Source: Sphagnum compactum
Lineage: Eukaryota > Bryophyta > Sphagnopsida > Sphagnales
Length of the DNA stretch: 64,000 nt
Reading direction: 5' to 3'
NCBI GenBank assembly: GCA_965153455.1
Contig: OZ234495.1
Location: 24,548,875 to 24,612,874 of the forward strand
Position numbers and translations under genes: made by a program. The notes beneath the pieces are model-generated. The model saw only the letters and a list, made by a program, of their open reading frames with translations, was not told the origin of the DNA and did not search any database. This document shows, piece by piece, positions 47,900 to 59,597 of this stretch. Positions within the stretch are counted from its first letter, which is position 1; the number at the start of each line of letters is the position of its first letter.

Positions 47900-48090
47900 A
47901 ATAAAATAATTATTATTTAAATTTATTTGCAATTCTTAAAGATGTAAAATCTAGGCCTAAAGATGTAGGCCCCTAGGCATGTACATAGGTTTTGAAATAT
48001 TAACCATATATCACAATAGGGAATTGAACCCCTTGCCTCCATGGTGACAACCCAAGGCATCAATCATCCAACCACCACTTCAAATGATGA
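47900..48090 (-). mobile_element. Possible tRNA-derived SINE fragment
   Basis: On the - strand, GTGGTTGGATGATTGATGCC, an anticodon-arm-like segment and GGAGGCAAGGGGTTCAATTC follow at tRNA-like spacing. GGTTCAATTCC fits the pol III B box (GGTTCRANTCC), and the A-box position is looser. An unrelated AT-rich tail follows towards 47900. It is too degenerate for a working tRNA gene, so a SINE head or tRNA pseudogene is the likeliest reading. Confidence 0.45.
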
Positions 48091-48204
48091 TAAATAATGT
48101 CATTAAAAAAGTAAATTTAAATGCATTCATTTTGAATTTCACACATTATAACTTCAAAACATGAAATATATTGACACGAGGTAAATAAATGGGGGATAAA
48201 TGAT

Positions 48205-48330
48205 TACACCTACCTAATTACTAACGTACTAATTACCTACCTACCTATTACCTACCCTAACCTACCTACCCACCAATTACCAACCCCAACATACCTATAT
48301 TACCAATTTATAACCTACCTACTTACATGT
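48205..48330. repeat. CCTA tetranucleotide-rich array
   Basis: CCTACCTA, TTACCTACC and CCTAACCTACC units on the + strand: the same simple repeat as at 50250-50770 and 4440-4500, but in the opposite orientation. Confidence 0.8.
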
Positions 48331-50249
48331 TTAGGGGTTTTGTATAACCATTGACTCAATAATCCTATTACTAACAAAGCAATAGTTGTTAAGTTAGAAA
48401 ATCAATTATTCACAGGGTAAACACAAACCAAAAAGAAGATTTCCTTTGGGAAGATAGTCCTATTTTCAACACAAAATTAACAACAAAATTTCAGAATAAA
48501 GAAAAAAATTGGAAAGGCTATAAGGTAATTACCTTTTAGTCCCTAAAAAATACCATTTTGAACCATAACTACCATATTTTATGTTTATCCACTCCATTGT
48601 AACTATTGCCTTCCACCAAATGATTTGGAGACTATTCTTACCATCTTGTTGCAACTATTTTTTAGCAAGTTACAACAGTATAGAGAGCAAGTTCTAAAAG
48701 TAAAATAAGGAAATAAATTAAACTAATATAAGAATTATAATATTTTACATCAAACTACAATGAACTACTAACATTTTAAAAGGAAAGTAAGGTAATAGAT
48801 AAATAAAATAAAAATGAAACACAATTAGTTGCACAACCTTCACACATACTATTGCATTATTATTTTTCATCATACAATATATCAATCCTCCATTCCTCCA
48901 AAAACTCTTTGTACAAGAATGATGGGAATGCCTCTTTTCATCCCCTTCTTCCATAAACCACACAAGGTGCACATTTCACTCACAAAAGCAAACCCCTTAT
49001 CAAAATCTTTTCATAAATCCCTCCTAAATGATTGGTAAACAAATACCAATCACCCACTCCCATGGGCTAACTAACGTAATGGTTTCATCCTCAAGATAAA
49101 CTAAAAGATGATATGTATATCTACCATTAATAACTACCTAGTTATTAAAATACTCATAGGACTAGTTAATTTAAACATATTTTCTACCTTTAACAAACTA
49201 GATGCCTAGGGGGCTTATAACCTACACTTAACACATATGTATACAAGTAACATTTTCAATGACTAAAATCTAGCACATATAGTAGGTAACAAGTAATGTC
49301 ATCGATGGAATGACTAAACTTAATCACACCATAATAGGCACCAACATCATGTAGGCATGATTTAGTTCATGTGTGACCAACATTGTCTAATTTGATTACA
49401 AATTCTAATCAAATAATGCCTGTTTTTTTTTGGAAGGGACAAAAAAAGCAAAACAAACCTCTTTAAGGGTCAAATTTGGGTAATAGGAACCACTTTGGGA
49501 TGTAACCATTACTTAATTTTCATTGTGATAAATGGTTACTTAAGTTGACATTGAAATTTTTGAATGAACTTATACAACAATATTCCCAATGTATTGTGAG
49601 AACATGTTGTAAAATTTGAAATGAATCCAAGGAGTATTTAATACCCAAAAACACTTATAAAACAATGTAATCAATGTTTTTTTGTTAGTTCAAGATTTTT
49701 TTTAAAGACCTCAAATGATGTGAAAAAAAACATTTTTATGGGAAATTTTGTATGTACACTTTTATATTGTAATATAATGCAACATTTTTTTGGGTCATAA
49801 GAATTAAAATAATTTAAAAGTCAATCTTTAAATCAAGATTTTAAACATATTCTACAAAATATTATGGTTTTAAGGAAGCAATCCTTGGTCAAAGTGGCTC
49901 CTATTAACCAAATTAGACCTTTGGTCATTTCAAACAAGTAATTTTAATCGCATCCTTCATTCACTATGCCAAAATGTGATATATATTATTTCCCATATGA
50001 CAATTTTTGTAGTAATATGACATTGTCAATTACAAGACTATGTAGTAAAATAAGATTCATGGTCTTCTACCATTAGTAATTTGTTGGTTGTAATAATTTA
50101 TGTCATTTACCATGATTATGTAGTCAAGAAAGATAATCATTTTTATTACTACAACTAGGAAATATATTTAAATAATGTGTATTATTGGCTTATGAAATGT
50201 AGACTCATGTTTAACCACATGGACAATCTCAAGTTAGGCCAATTTATTA
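48331..50249. other. AT-rich intergenic DNA, nothing recognised
   Basis: No coding frame with family-like motifs and no convincing RNA gene. Composition is strongly AT-rich with short homopolymers. Confidence 0.6.
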
Positions 50250-50770
50250 ACTTAGGACTAGATAGCCTAGAAGCCTAAGTTAAAAACCTAGGTAGGTAGG
50301 CTCAAGTAAATAGGATCCTATTTAATTTGTTGGTCATAAGCCTTTTTTGAATATGTCATTCCAATTGGTATTTGCCCTTTGAATATTTTTAGTGTATTAC
50401 ATTATGGGTAGGTTATTCCTTCATTCAGTTATTATTTATAGGCTAACTTACTTAACTAGATTGCCTACTTAAGTAGATATGTTGGTTATACAAGTAATAA
50501 AATTAAATAGAAACATATGTACATATGTACATAAGTATGTAGCTTATGCTAGGTAGGTAGGTAAACAAAGGTAGGTTGGTAAGTTAAGTAAGTAGGTGGG
50601 TAAATAGGTGGCATAAGTAGGTGGGTAGGTAGGTCGGTAGATAAACATAAGTAGGTAAGTAAGTTAAAAAGGTTGGAAAGTTAAACAAGAAGTAGGTAAA
50701 TGGGTAGGTAAGCATAGGTAAATAGGTAGGTGGTCTAAGTAGGTAGGTAAGTAAGCCTACCTACCTATTA
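50250..50770. repeat. TAGG/TAAG tetranucleotide-rich array
   Basis: GGTAGGTAGG, AAGTAGGTGGG and similar units dominate 50,530-50,760, with an outlier near 50,290. The array ends by switching to CCTACCTACC at about 50,757, giving a short TAGG/CCTA inverted boundary. Confidence 0.8.
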
Positions 50771-53700
50771 AAAAGCCCCAATTTACACCTATATTTTTAG
50801 ATATAGACCTTTACAAAATATATTCCTAATATATCCTTAGTAAATCATAATATACATCTAAGGACTTTAGGTTCATGTCAAATTTGTGACCAATATTTTA
50901 TTATATTCATAACTAATGTGATATGTGATGGGTTAGTGGATGAGAAATCATTCACAATATTTCATTCATAATGGAAGAATTCTTTGTCATTAATTACATC
51001 CCAAATTATAAATATGATCAATGGAAGAAATTACTATAATCATGTAATCATAATACTTATTATAAGGCCTTTTACATGTTACATACAACTACATGACTAG
51101 GTTTGGACATTAATAATAAAATGGTCAAATCATGAATACCACGTTTTGGTATAATGCAATGTTACAATGTTAGGGGCATGAAAACATGGTTTTGTGGTAG
51201 TGTTGGAAACATGTGAAATGGGTACCCTGGAATGTGAGAAAGGATCTATATTAAAAAAACATAACTAGGTAGTGGAGAATGTGAATTTCATGATATTAGT
51301 TGGGTTGCATATAGGTCGGGCTTGCAAGTTGAGTGGTGAAAACGTGATGTTAGTTGAGTTATTGGGTGTTGAGGTTATCATGGGGACATATGGACAATAG
51401 AAGACAAATTGTGAAGAATGATGTTTGTAGTCCAAATTAAACTTACATTTGCGTATGGATCAAGGGTTAGAAGTTATACAAAACTACTTAACATTAAGGG
51501 TTTCGATCAAAAGGCAAATGCAAAAAATTAAACTATTAGTTTAGAATTGTAGTTTATGTTTGATTATATGTTTAATTACAAGAATATGATGGTTACACCT
51601 TTTCATCTTAAATGTGTTGTGATTCTAATGTTACAATGACATGGATGTTTATAAGCTATTTAATGACATCATTTGAATGTTGTAAGATCTAATTACGGTT
51701 CCATTACTTTGTGTGTCTTTTATCGTAGTAAAGTGTAAGTTCCATACACCTTCCTTTTTTGTTACACTATGTCAATAAAACATAATGTGTGAGTAGTTAG
51801 CTGGGGGGCACCTTCCAAGTTTAGAACTTTATTTTTTATAATGAGTCTTTTTTATTGACCCCACTATAAGAATGTTTTGAAATTTGGTTTTTTTCGTCTT
51901 TGTTTTTAATAGGTACATTTTCCTCTTTTTTTCTGGTATTGTTTTTTTTTTTAAAAAGTGAAAAGAGGGAGAAAAGGCAATATAGCCCCCAATGCCCCTC
52001 ACCATCCTTTTCAACAAATAAATATGAAATATTCCCCAAAAAACAATGAAGCATTAATCACGCAAAATGAAAAAATGTTTATTAAAACCATAGAAGTGGG
52101 GTGTTCTTGAAATAATTATAGGTTCATTTCAAGGCAAGAATTGAGTTTTTTGAACACTACATTTTATGAATGTCTTACTCCAAGGGCCTTATGTAAGGTT
52201 TTTTTAAAAAAGGAAGAATGTTGATTTTTTAATGACATCTTCCAAGGATGACCTTAGAAACCAATGCCATCATTTTAAAACATGCCTTAGGACTTCAAAT
52301 ATTAACCCAAAAAAAAAAACCCAATTGTATAAATTAAATACCATGTGAAATGTTTTATTATGTAAAGTGCCAACAAATGAGGCATGTTTTCAATTCCTTG
52401 CATGAAGGGGTTGGGTATCAATAAAATATTGTTTTACGTAGGATGAAGCAACTACATTTATTCCTTTTCATAAGATGTCAAATAATTTGATAATTCATTT
52501 ATAAATGCCAAAATTGTCTTGATTTGCAAAGGCTAAAAATATAGTGCCAAGTTTATGTTTGATATATATTGTCACCATTTATGGAGAATTGTAAAGGCCC
52601 TTAAAAAAAACATGTTTAAAAGTTGTGTGGGTTTCCTTCCATAAGCTTTAAATGCATCACCTTGTAGATTTCCATTTAAACTAAGTGTAAGGTGTAATTA
52701 AAGGTCATGCCCCAAAAAAATTAACATCATGAGATCAAATGCAAAGATGGGTTAACATTTTATTGTTTTTATTCCAATTATAAGTTAACTATTAATGATA
52801 GAGAATTGCCCTATGTTGGTTAAACACCATAGGTGTTAGGAGACGGTAGTATTGTCGCTAAATGGTAGTTGCCATTAGATGGCAAAACAATCCTAGGAGG
52901 ATTCGAAAGTGTTTTCTAACAATAGTACGGTTAATACAATGAACTACCTTCATGAGACAAAATAATCAAAAGTTAATTCTATGAGGATTTTTAATAAAAG
53001 TAATATTAGTTATTTAAAATAATATCCTAACCCAATATACTTAGAAGGGGCATCTTAATACCTATTTAATTAATGGTGGTAAATATCCTACTTATCATTT
53101 TCTACTTATTAGGGGGTGAAGACATTTAGGTTGATTAGTTTAAGTGGATAAGGGATGGATGAATTTCCGTTAACTAATATGTGTGGAAGGGATTAAAAGT
53201 AGGAGTTTTAGAAGGATAAGGAGATCTAGAAGAATAAGGAAATTTAAAAAAATAAAGTTTCAACCCTTATGTGGTGAATATTCTTTTTGGGTTCCTTATT
53301 TATTCTTTGAGGAGGAAGATTGTGGTTCATTCCTTTGTATGATTCTAGATTGGATGTGGTTAAGAGAGTTTTCTTAGGGAAAAAATGTGTATGTGAAATT
53401 GAAAATAGAGATGAAAAGTATGGAAATAGCTTGTACTTTGATTCTTGTAATAGAAAATGGTTGAAAATATATCATATTGTTTTTATTTTGTTCTACTTGG
53501 AGGATGTTAAATAGTGGGGGATGATACTACATTAAGATTGCATAATGTTTTGTTATGTTTCATATAATAGTTTTTTGTTTCTTCTACAAAAACAATAGGA
53601 TCTATGTGTTATTTGTTTTTAGAATAGAAATACCTTTTGCCACATGACGATATTTACCACTGGAAGGTAACAACAAAGAAGTAAACATGAGATTTAAGTA

Positions 53701-55040
53701 CATGGAAGGTAATATTATTGCAAATGGTAGGCAGTAGCCACAAAAGGTCTACATGTGTTGTAAATGGTAGGCAATAACTACAAAGGTTTGCCAGGTGCTA
53801 TAGATGGTAGGCAACAACTATTAAAAATTTGCAAATGGTTGTGAGTCTTCTTTCAAGTTTGTTGCATGACAATAACTACTACAGGATAGTAGTTGTTACA
53901 TGATAGTACATGTTGCAGGACAATATCTGTTGCATGATGGTAGCTATTGCAAGATGATAGTTGCTACAACACGGTAAGCAGACAACAAACAAGTCCTATT
54001 CTCATGTGTTTTCATCTTTTTTCTTCTTCCTTTCTTTATTTGGCAACCTTTTTCCTTGATGGTAACTAGGTTGTCAAATTCCATGGTTTAACACAAGTAA
54101 ACTTGGGCTTTTAGTTCACAAATCCCATATTCCAACTTTTACATAAAGTTTAACAATTTGATGACAACTGAATAAAAGCCATTGGATTAAATTTTTAAAC
54201 CTTGTTTTTGTTCTTGATAAACAAATATTTTGTGATTCAAATTTGGGTTTAAATTGATAGGTTTTTTTTATTAATATGCAAATTATAACATTTGAAATTT
54301 GAAATCCATATGAACAAAATATGGGTTTATATTGAAAGGAAATAATTAAATATTTACCAATTATCCAATTCATTTTTTCCATCAATGGTGATTCAAAATT
54401 TCAACTTTTCCATGTTCCTTCCTTTTCATGTTAATTGTTTAACTTTGCTATTTTTTCATCACATATCCAATGTCAAAAATACAATTTGGACAAAAACTAA
54501 ACAAGGAATTAAAAAACAATATAATAAATATTGATTAAGAAAGTTTTCAATATAGAAGGGGTGTTCATTTCTTTGATTTGAAATTAACAAGAATGAAAGT
54601 TAAAGCCTTAAAAACCTTTTAAGATACTAAATTGTAAAAAGATGCATTAGGATTTCCTACAAATTTACAATAAACAAAAGTTAATAATGAAGCTTAGGTT
54701 CTTCTTATGTTTCTTGTAACAAATCAAGAATTCACAAACATTTCATAAATGTCCCATATAAATATACATTTTTAAATGTAGATTAAAATTTTTAAAAAGT
54801 TCCATGAAATTTATTTTTTCAAATATTACATATATGCATATAAAATTATAAGACAATATTCTATTTTTGTATGGTTTTAAAAATATCCCTTACATCCAAC
54901 TAGAAAAGTTTGAAAACCATATTTTGATTATCAAAGTTTGAAAAAAAAATTGTTATCTTTATAACACATTCATGATTCATTAGTGATTTTCCTTTAGTTT
55001 GCCAAATTTGTCACACAAGTGAAGGTGGGAGGCATATGGA
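50771..55040. other. AT-rich intergenic DNA with small repeats
   Basis: No gene supported. At 53,640-53,980, AAATGGTAGGCARYARC-like units recur every 40-50 bp and pass into a second array of short units such as TTGCATGATGGTAG with spacing of about 20 bp. Frames near 53,183-53,514 lack any recognisable motif and I do not call them genes. Confidence 0.6.
53640..53980. repeat. Two adjoining degenerate minisatellites
   Basis: First array: AATGGTAGGCARTARCYAC units near 53,725, 53,763 and 53,804. Second array: GTTGCATGAYAATA / GATAGTAGTTGTTACATG units from 53,860 to 53,980. Confidence 0.7.
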
Positions 55041-55041
55041 A

Positions 55042-55116
55042 ATAGAATCGCCCATCACCAAACATGTACCTATTGCCCATATAGAATCGCCCATCACCAA
55101 ACATGTACCTATTGCC
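55042..55116. repeat. Exact 36-bp tandem duplication (39-bp period)
   Basis: ATAGAATCGCCCATCACC and the 18 bases that follow occur identically at 55042-55077 and 55081-55116. Identity implies a very recent slippage event, or an assembly artefact. Confidence 0.9.
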
Positions 55117-56890
55117 AAACATTTTCCAATTTTTCATAATTTGTCAACCAAATAGAGCAATTTTTGTGTCATTGTACACACAAGCTACAAATGTTCTTTG
55201 AACCTTAGAAATAAAGGAACAACCTAGAAAACATAGGAAGAGGATGAGTGATAATTTGTTTCAAAAAGTTTGAAAAAATTAGCTTTAAACCCCTTTCAAA
55301 TCCTAGGCCCATATCTTCTTCATTTTTAGTTAATTTTGAATGATTTAAATGGTAATGGGTGTGCAAACTAAAGTTGTACAAAACTTCTTTTTATTCCATA
55401 GGGGAAAAAATGCACTAATCAAAGATTTTAAGTTAGAAAATTTAATTTGTTTTATTTCACCCATCACCAAACATTAAACCCTTTTACACCAAAAACACAT
55501 ATTTTCCTCGTTCCTTTCTTGAATTGAGTAATTTTTGCGGTGTTGGAAGTGTTAAGTGAAGGACTACAAACGTTCTTTTGAACTTTAGAAATAAAGGAAC
55601 AATGTGTGAAGTTTCAACCTTGTTCGCATTTTTAAATGTTCGCTCACCAACCTATCTAACCTACTAGCCCAAATATGAAATGTGTAACCTAATAATTAAA
55701 GTGGCATAATTACCAACAAGGTTTAGGTCGTTGCACATTAAGTTATTTTAATTGCACTATTTCGCAACTATCTTACATTTTATGAATCTTCCTCCACTTA
55801 AAACAAGTACATGGTGGAATTAGGAGTTGGCATGATTATAGTTGAGTTGTTTTTTTAAGGAGATTTGTTAAGCTCAATATCTTATGCACAAATGCCAAGG
55901 TTGGAAGGTTTTGTCAAGTAAAGTCAAGATTTTATATTGAATCACACTTGCGCTTGTGCTCTTTGACATTTAAAAACCACTCTATCCAATATTTATCGTT
56001 AATGTGGCACTCATTATGGTTTGGTGTTGGAGGTGCTTTTACATTGAGTGTGTGAATTTTGTTTTCAAGATTTTGATGTAGTGTAATCATTAGCCAATAT
56101 AATCAAGAAAGATAAATAACATTAATTGGCAACATGCTTTTAATAAACTATGTAAATAATAGGAAATTGAGGAAAATTTGTCCTCAAACAAAAAAACTCA
56201 CAAGTTTTTCCTTAAGAAAAGGAATAAATTTCACAAACATATTCCAATTTAACTTTTTTTTGTCATTATGATACAATAAACTCCCAAAAACAGAAATTGT
56301 GTCAATTCCCTTGACAAACTTAACAAATTAAAAGGAACTAACAGATTGAGGCAATTTTCCTTAAGTTTCCTTTAATTCCTTCGAATTTCTCACAAACTAA
56401 GCAAGGAAGGGTTGGTGACATGAAAGTTGGAAGATTTGGAATAAAACAATGTCGTAAAGCCCCAAGAGTAGGGCATTTATGACTTAGACTTGAACATGGT
56501 AGAACATTTATGACAAGGAGCCCAAGGTCTAAGGCATGAATACCATGCTCCCAAGGTTTTACCCCTTGTACTAAATGAGGTGGGTTGGTATGGTGGGTCA
56601 TCATGCATGTATAGAGGAAGTTACGTTTTGTGAGCTTGTACAATGGGTGCACCCATGTATACGGAGGGAAATTACAAAAAGCTGGCCTTCCCCCTTTTAC
56701 AAAGGGAAATTTACAAAGAAACGAACCTTCTCACACATATTGAGCGAACGGTGTAGGCCTGCCCACCCGCCCACATGAAGGGTTCTTTTTTTGTAATTTC
56801 CATGTGTAAAGGCAAGAGGGGTCGTCATACATGCTTGCCTCATGGGAGGGTATTTTGGAAATGAAATGCTTACTTGCTGAAGTTCTTACT
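55117..56890. other. AT-rich intergenic DNA
   Basis: No gene supported. The 104-codon frame at 56338-56652 (-) has no recognisable domain and repeats TTTATGAC-type words, so it is probably not a protein gene. Confidence 0.55.
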
Positions 56891-56897
56891 TTATTAT

Positions 56898-56942
56898 GTA
56901 TAGGAGAAGGGTCTGAAAATAGACCCTTCTGGATTTGAGATC
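56898..56942 (+). repeat. Copy of GTATAGGAGAAGG foldback family
   Basis: GTATAGGAGAAGGGTCT is followed by a 6-nt loop and AGACCCTTC, giving a perfect 9-bp stem (56906-56929), then TGGATTTGAGATCC. The head matches 58122 and the inverted repeat at 32206-32189 read on the - strand. Confidence 0.75.
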
Positions 56943-56949
56943 CTGCACC

Positions 56950-57053
56950 AGGTTGGAAGGCCGAGGGAACAGGTTGAAAATCTCGAAGCGACCCTTCCAC
57001 TAGGTTGGAAGGCCAAGGGAACAGGTTAAAAATCTCGAAGCGAACCTTCCACT
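56950..57053. repeat. 52-bp tandem duplication
   Basis: AGGTTGGAAGGCC ... CTCGAAGCG ... CCTTCCACT at 56950-57001 and 57002-57053, differing at three or four bases. It immediately follows the foldback copy at 56898. Confidence 0.9.
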
Positions 57054-58121
57054 TCTACGTAAAGACCAGTGGTGGTTTTTCTTTCCGATTCCCTGTATAG
57101 ATAAAGACAAAAACTGATCAAACGTGAAAAACGATGCAAATATGCAAAAGATAGATTGCTGAGTTGCATTACGAATGTTTTTCAAAATGGGACAAGGACA
57201 TTAAGTATTTAGTAATGACCTGCCAGAAATTTTGCAGTGTATCTGGAGGTAACCTTATAAAGCATACCTTAGTACCTTGGTCAAATTCAACACTAATTAT
57301 ATTATTATTTTCAGAAATGCTGAAAGTTTCAAAAATTATTTCTTCCGAATCAAAAAATATTGTGAAAGAACATAGTGGATATTTAAGAAATATTTAATTT
57401 GTTGAAATGAATGTTTCAAAATTAATTAATTATTCAACGGACATGTGTTGAAACGGCTAAAGTACTACGGTATTTTATTTTTCTTCCAGGCGCAGCGAGG
57501 GCATTCGGTTTTTCATACTGCCTCCCTCCTGTTTCACCTTAGTTTCTCCACTGAATTTCTGGCAAGTCTTCATGTCGGGTAAAGCCCCTTGGTCAAGTGC
57601 ATTACCCAAATCGAGCCTCCACTCAACGGCTATTGCCTCTATCCACCCTTATTTTGGTAATGACCTCAAACTCGGGCTTTATCCTACATAAAATGATTGC
57701 CCTTCACGTAGGAAAGTTTATGTGCAATAAGGTGCCCTCCAATTATACTAAAAAAATCAGAAGGTCTTTTGTGTATAGGGTAATGGCCCAAGGGCATTAT
57801 TGCCCAACATATAAAAACCATTAAATCAATGAAATTTTCACTTAATTTTTTATTAAAAAAATGATGACCAAGGGTACTAGCCAGGTAACTGCAGTGTATC
57901 ACAATAAAAAAGTAAAAAACCTATTGCGGCCTGTTGCGGATTTTGTCAAATTAGGGTGCGGTCTACTATTCTAGAGGAAATCACAGAGGCTTTTCCAAGT
58001 AATAGAAATTTCTCAAAGACGAAGTGACTAGCTAACCAAACCCCCCCCCCCCCCCCCCCCCAAAAAAAAACACTCCATTAATATGGGCATCTGAGTGGAA
58101 GAAATGGGTTGGCAAGAGTTG
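57054..58121. other. Intergenic DNA, no gene supported
   Basis: Mixed-composition DNA with short unconvincing frames. It contains a 21-base C run followed by 9 A (58041-58070), a likely sequencing or assembly weak point. Confidence 0.55.
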
Positions 58122-58171
58122 GTATAGGAGAAGGTCCTTGCTATGAGGGGGGCCTTCTGGACTTGAGATCC
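58122..58171 (+). repeat. Second copy of GTATAGGAGAAGG foldback family
   Basis: GTATAGGAGAAGGTCC ... GGCCTTCTGGACTTGAGATCC. It has the same head and tail words as 56898-56942 with an altered centre, and it can form an imperfect stem. Confidence 0.7.
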
Positions 58172-58367
58172 CTCAAAAATACACATAGAAACAAAGGGGT
58201 GTGTCACACTGTGGCCTTGCCATTTTACATTAAAAAGGATCTGAAGGCAAGAGAAGAATTATGGAAACTCAAATATTTCACCATGCAAAAATATAATATT
58301 AAAAAAAATCCTCTAAAAGAAACCAAAAATCCTTCAAGATATTATATTTTGGATGTACCCAGCCTCT

Positions 58368-58509
58368 GCAGAAATGTGCCAAAGTTTGGTATTCCTTCAT
58401 TCTAGGGTCATGCGGAGTATATACTCTAGAAACCAACCTTGATGTTGTGATGCACTCGAGCAGAAATGGGCCCAAGTTTGATATCCCTATGTTCTAGGGG
58501 TCATGATGG
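58368..58509. repeat. Diverged 91-bp-period duplication
   Basis: GCAGAAATGTGCCAAAGTTTG ... TTCTAGGGTCATG (58368-58416) recurs as GCAGAAATGGGCCCAAGTTTG ... TTCTAGGGGTCATG (58459-58509). Confidence 0.75.
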
Positions 58510-58807
58510 AGGGCTTGGGCCACAACTCCTCAGGTGTGGATCCGTAGTATGTTGAGAAAGGTGAGGCTTTCGTGGCACTGCCGGCTGTCTTGGTTGCCAC
58601 TGCATGCTCAGTGCTGATTGTCATGGAATGCATAGCTGGTGATAAGCGAAGCGAGGTTATCTGCTGCCGGTGTTGATAACAATCTGGTCGCTGGCAGCAA
58701 TATGCTTACTCGTTTGCTGCTTTATGAACCGCCACCATGGCAATCACATGTTAATGACAACAACAACAACAACAGGGTACTTCAGAGTTTCAAACTTTCC
58801 TTCAGGT

Positions 58808-58907
58808 GGTGGTGTAAATTGATACACAGAGATGTAAAGTCTTCAAAACCCAATCATTTTAAAAATTGGGTTTTGAAGCCTTTACATCTCTGTGTAATCA
58901 ATCCACC
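58808..58907. repeat. Long near-perfect hairpin with kinase-like arms
   Basis: The arm 58823-58854 pairs with 58865-58895/97 with one mismatch and one bulge, loop 10 nt. Outer blocks (58818-58823 with 58897-58102-type offset bases up to 58902, and GGTGG with CCACC) extend the stem. Read on the + strand, the left arm encodes IHRDVKSSKPN; read on the - strand, the right arm encodes LHRDVKASKPN. Both resemble the HRDVKxSN catalytic loop of plant receptor-like kinases. It therefore looks like an inverted duplication of a kinase gene fragment, or a MITE that does so by chance. Confidence 0.75.
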
Positions 58908-59230
58908 CTAGTCCCTCAGGAGAAGCTTTGTATGCCTGGACAAAGAAGCAGAGGAGATTCATGGCCTTTTAATTGATGCAAACATTCTGCTCTCTTCTTC
59001 CTTCATATGTCCTTCACCTAGACCTGAAGAGAAGAGTCGAGAAGAGAAGAGATAAGGTCTATTTCACCTTAAGGAAACCTGCAAAAGCCCTACACACTAT
59101 TGTGACCACATTTTTAGCTAAGAACCCTGATTGTAAATAACTATGTGCACCAGTTAGAGCTCCTAGCATTAGTGTGAGGCAAAAAATTGGATACATATGG
59201 AACTCCGTCTTCACAAGGAAAAAAGAAAAA

Positions 59231-59393
59231 ATCAGACCACCAAATCTAGTAACCCATTGGCTTGACATAAACTCTTCAAGCTTACACATTATGTGTAAGG
59301 AAAAAGTAAAAATCAGACCACCAAATCTAGTAACCTATTGGCTTGACATAAACTCTTCAAGCTTACGCATAATGTGTACCGCCAAGAGTGGGT
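59231..59393. repeat. 81-bp tandem duplication downstream of the CCX gene
   Basis: ATCAGACCACCAAATCTAG ... GGCTTGACATAAACTCTTC ... TTACACATTATGTGTA recurs at 59312 with few differences. The unit contains a short palindrome near its end. It lies 200-370 bp beyond the CCX stop codon. Confidence 0.9.
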
Positions 59394-59597
59394 GGATAAT
59401 AACCCTTTGCAACATTTTACAGAAGTAATTGCTGAACATTGAATAATGAACCTTTTCTACCATTTCTGTCAGTCTTCTCAATTTTTAACAAGCCGACCAA
59501 ACCCCACCCTAGAACACACTTAGCTGTTAGTTCACGGAAGGGAATGAAACTAGTACAGATTGAATACAGAACAGGAAATATTGACAGTGAACTACTT

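Noticed and set aside
48205-50770. TAGG/CCTA arrays as telomeric DNA
   Set aside because: The unit is a tetranucleotide, degenerate and in both orientations; plant telomere DNA would be CCCTAAA/TTTAGGG.
53183-53514. Two overlapping 64-codon frames on the + strand
   Set aside because: Lys/Arg- and Phe-rich, AT-driven composition, no recognisable motif, no neighbouring exon.
56338-56652. 104-codon frame on the - strand
   Set aside because: No domain recognised and internal word repetition; probably repeat-derived.
58639-58911. 90-codon frame containing IHRDVKSS, as a kinase gene
   Set aside because: Only the catalytic-loop octamer resembles a kinase; no DFG, APE or N-lobe motif nearby, and the frame ends in the hairpin. 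Kept as a hairpin finding, not a gene.
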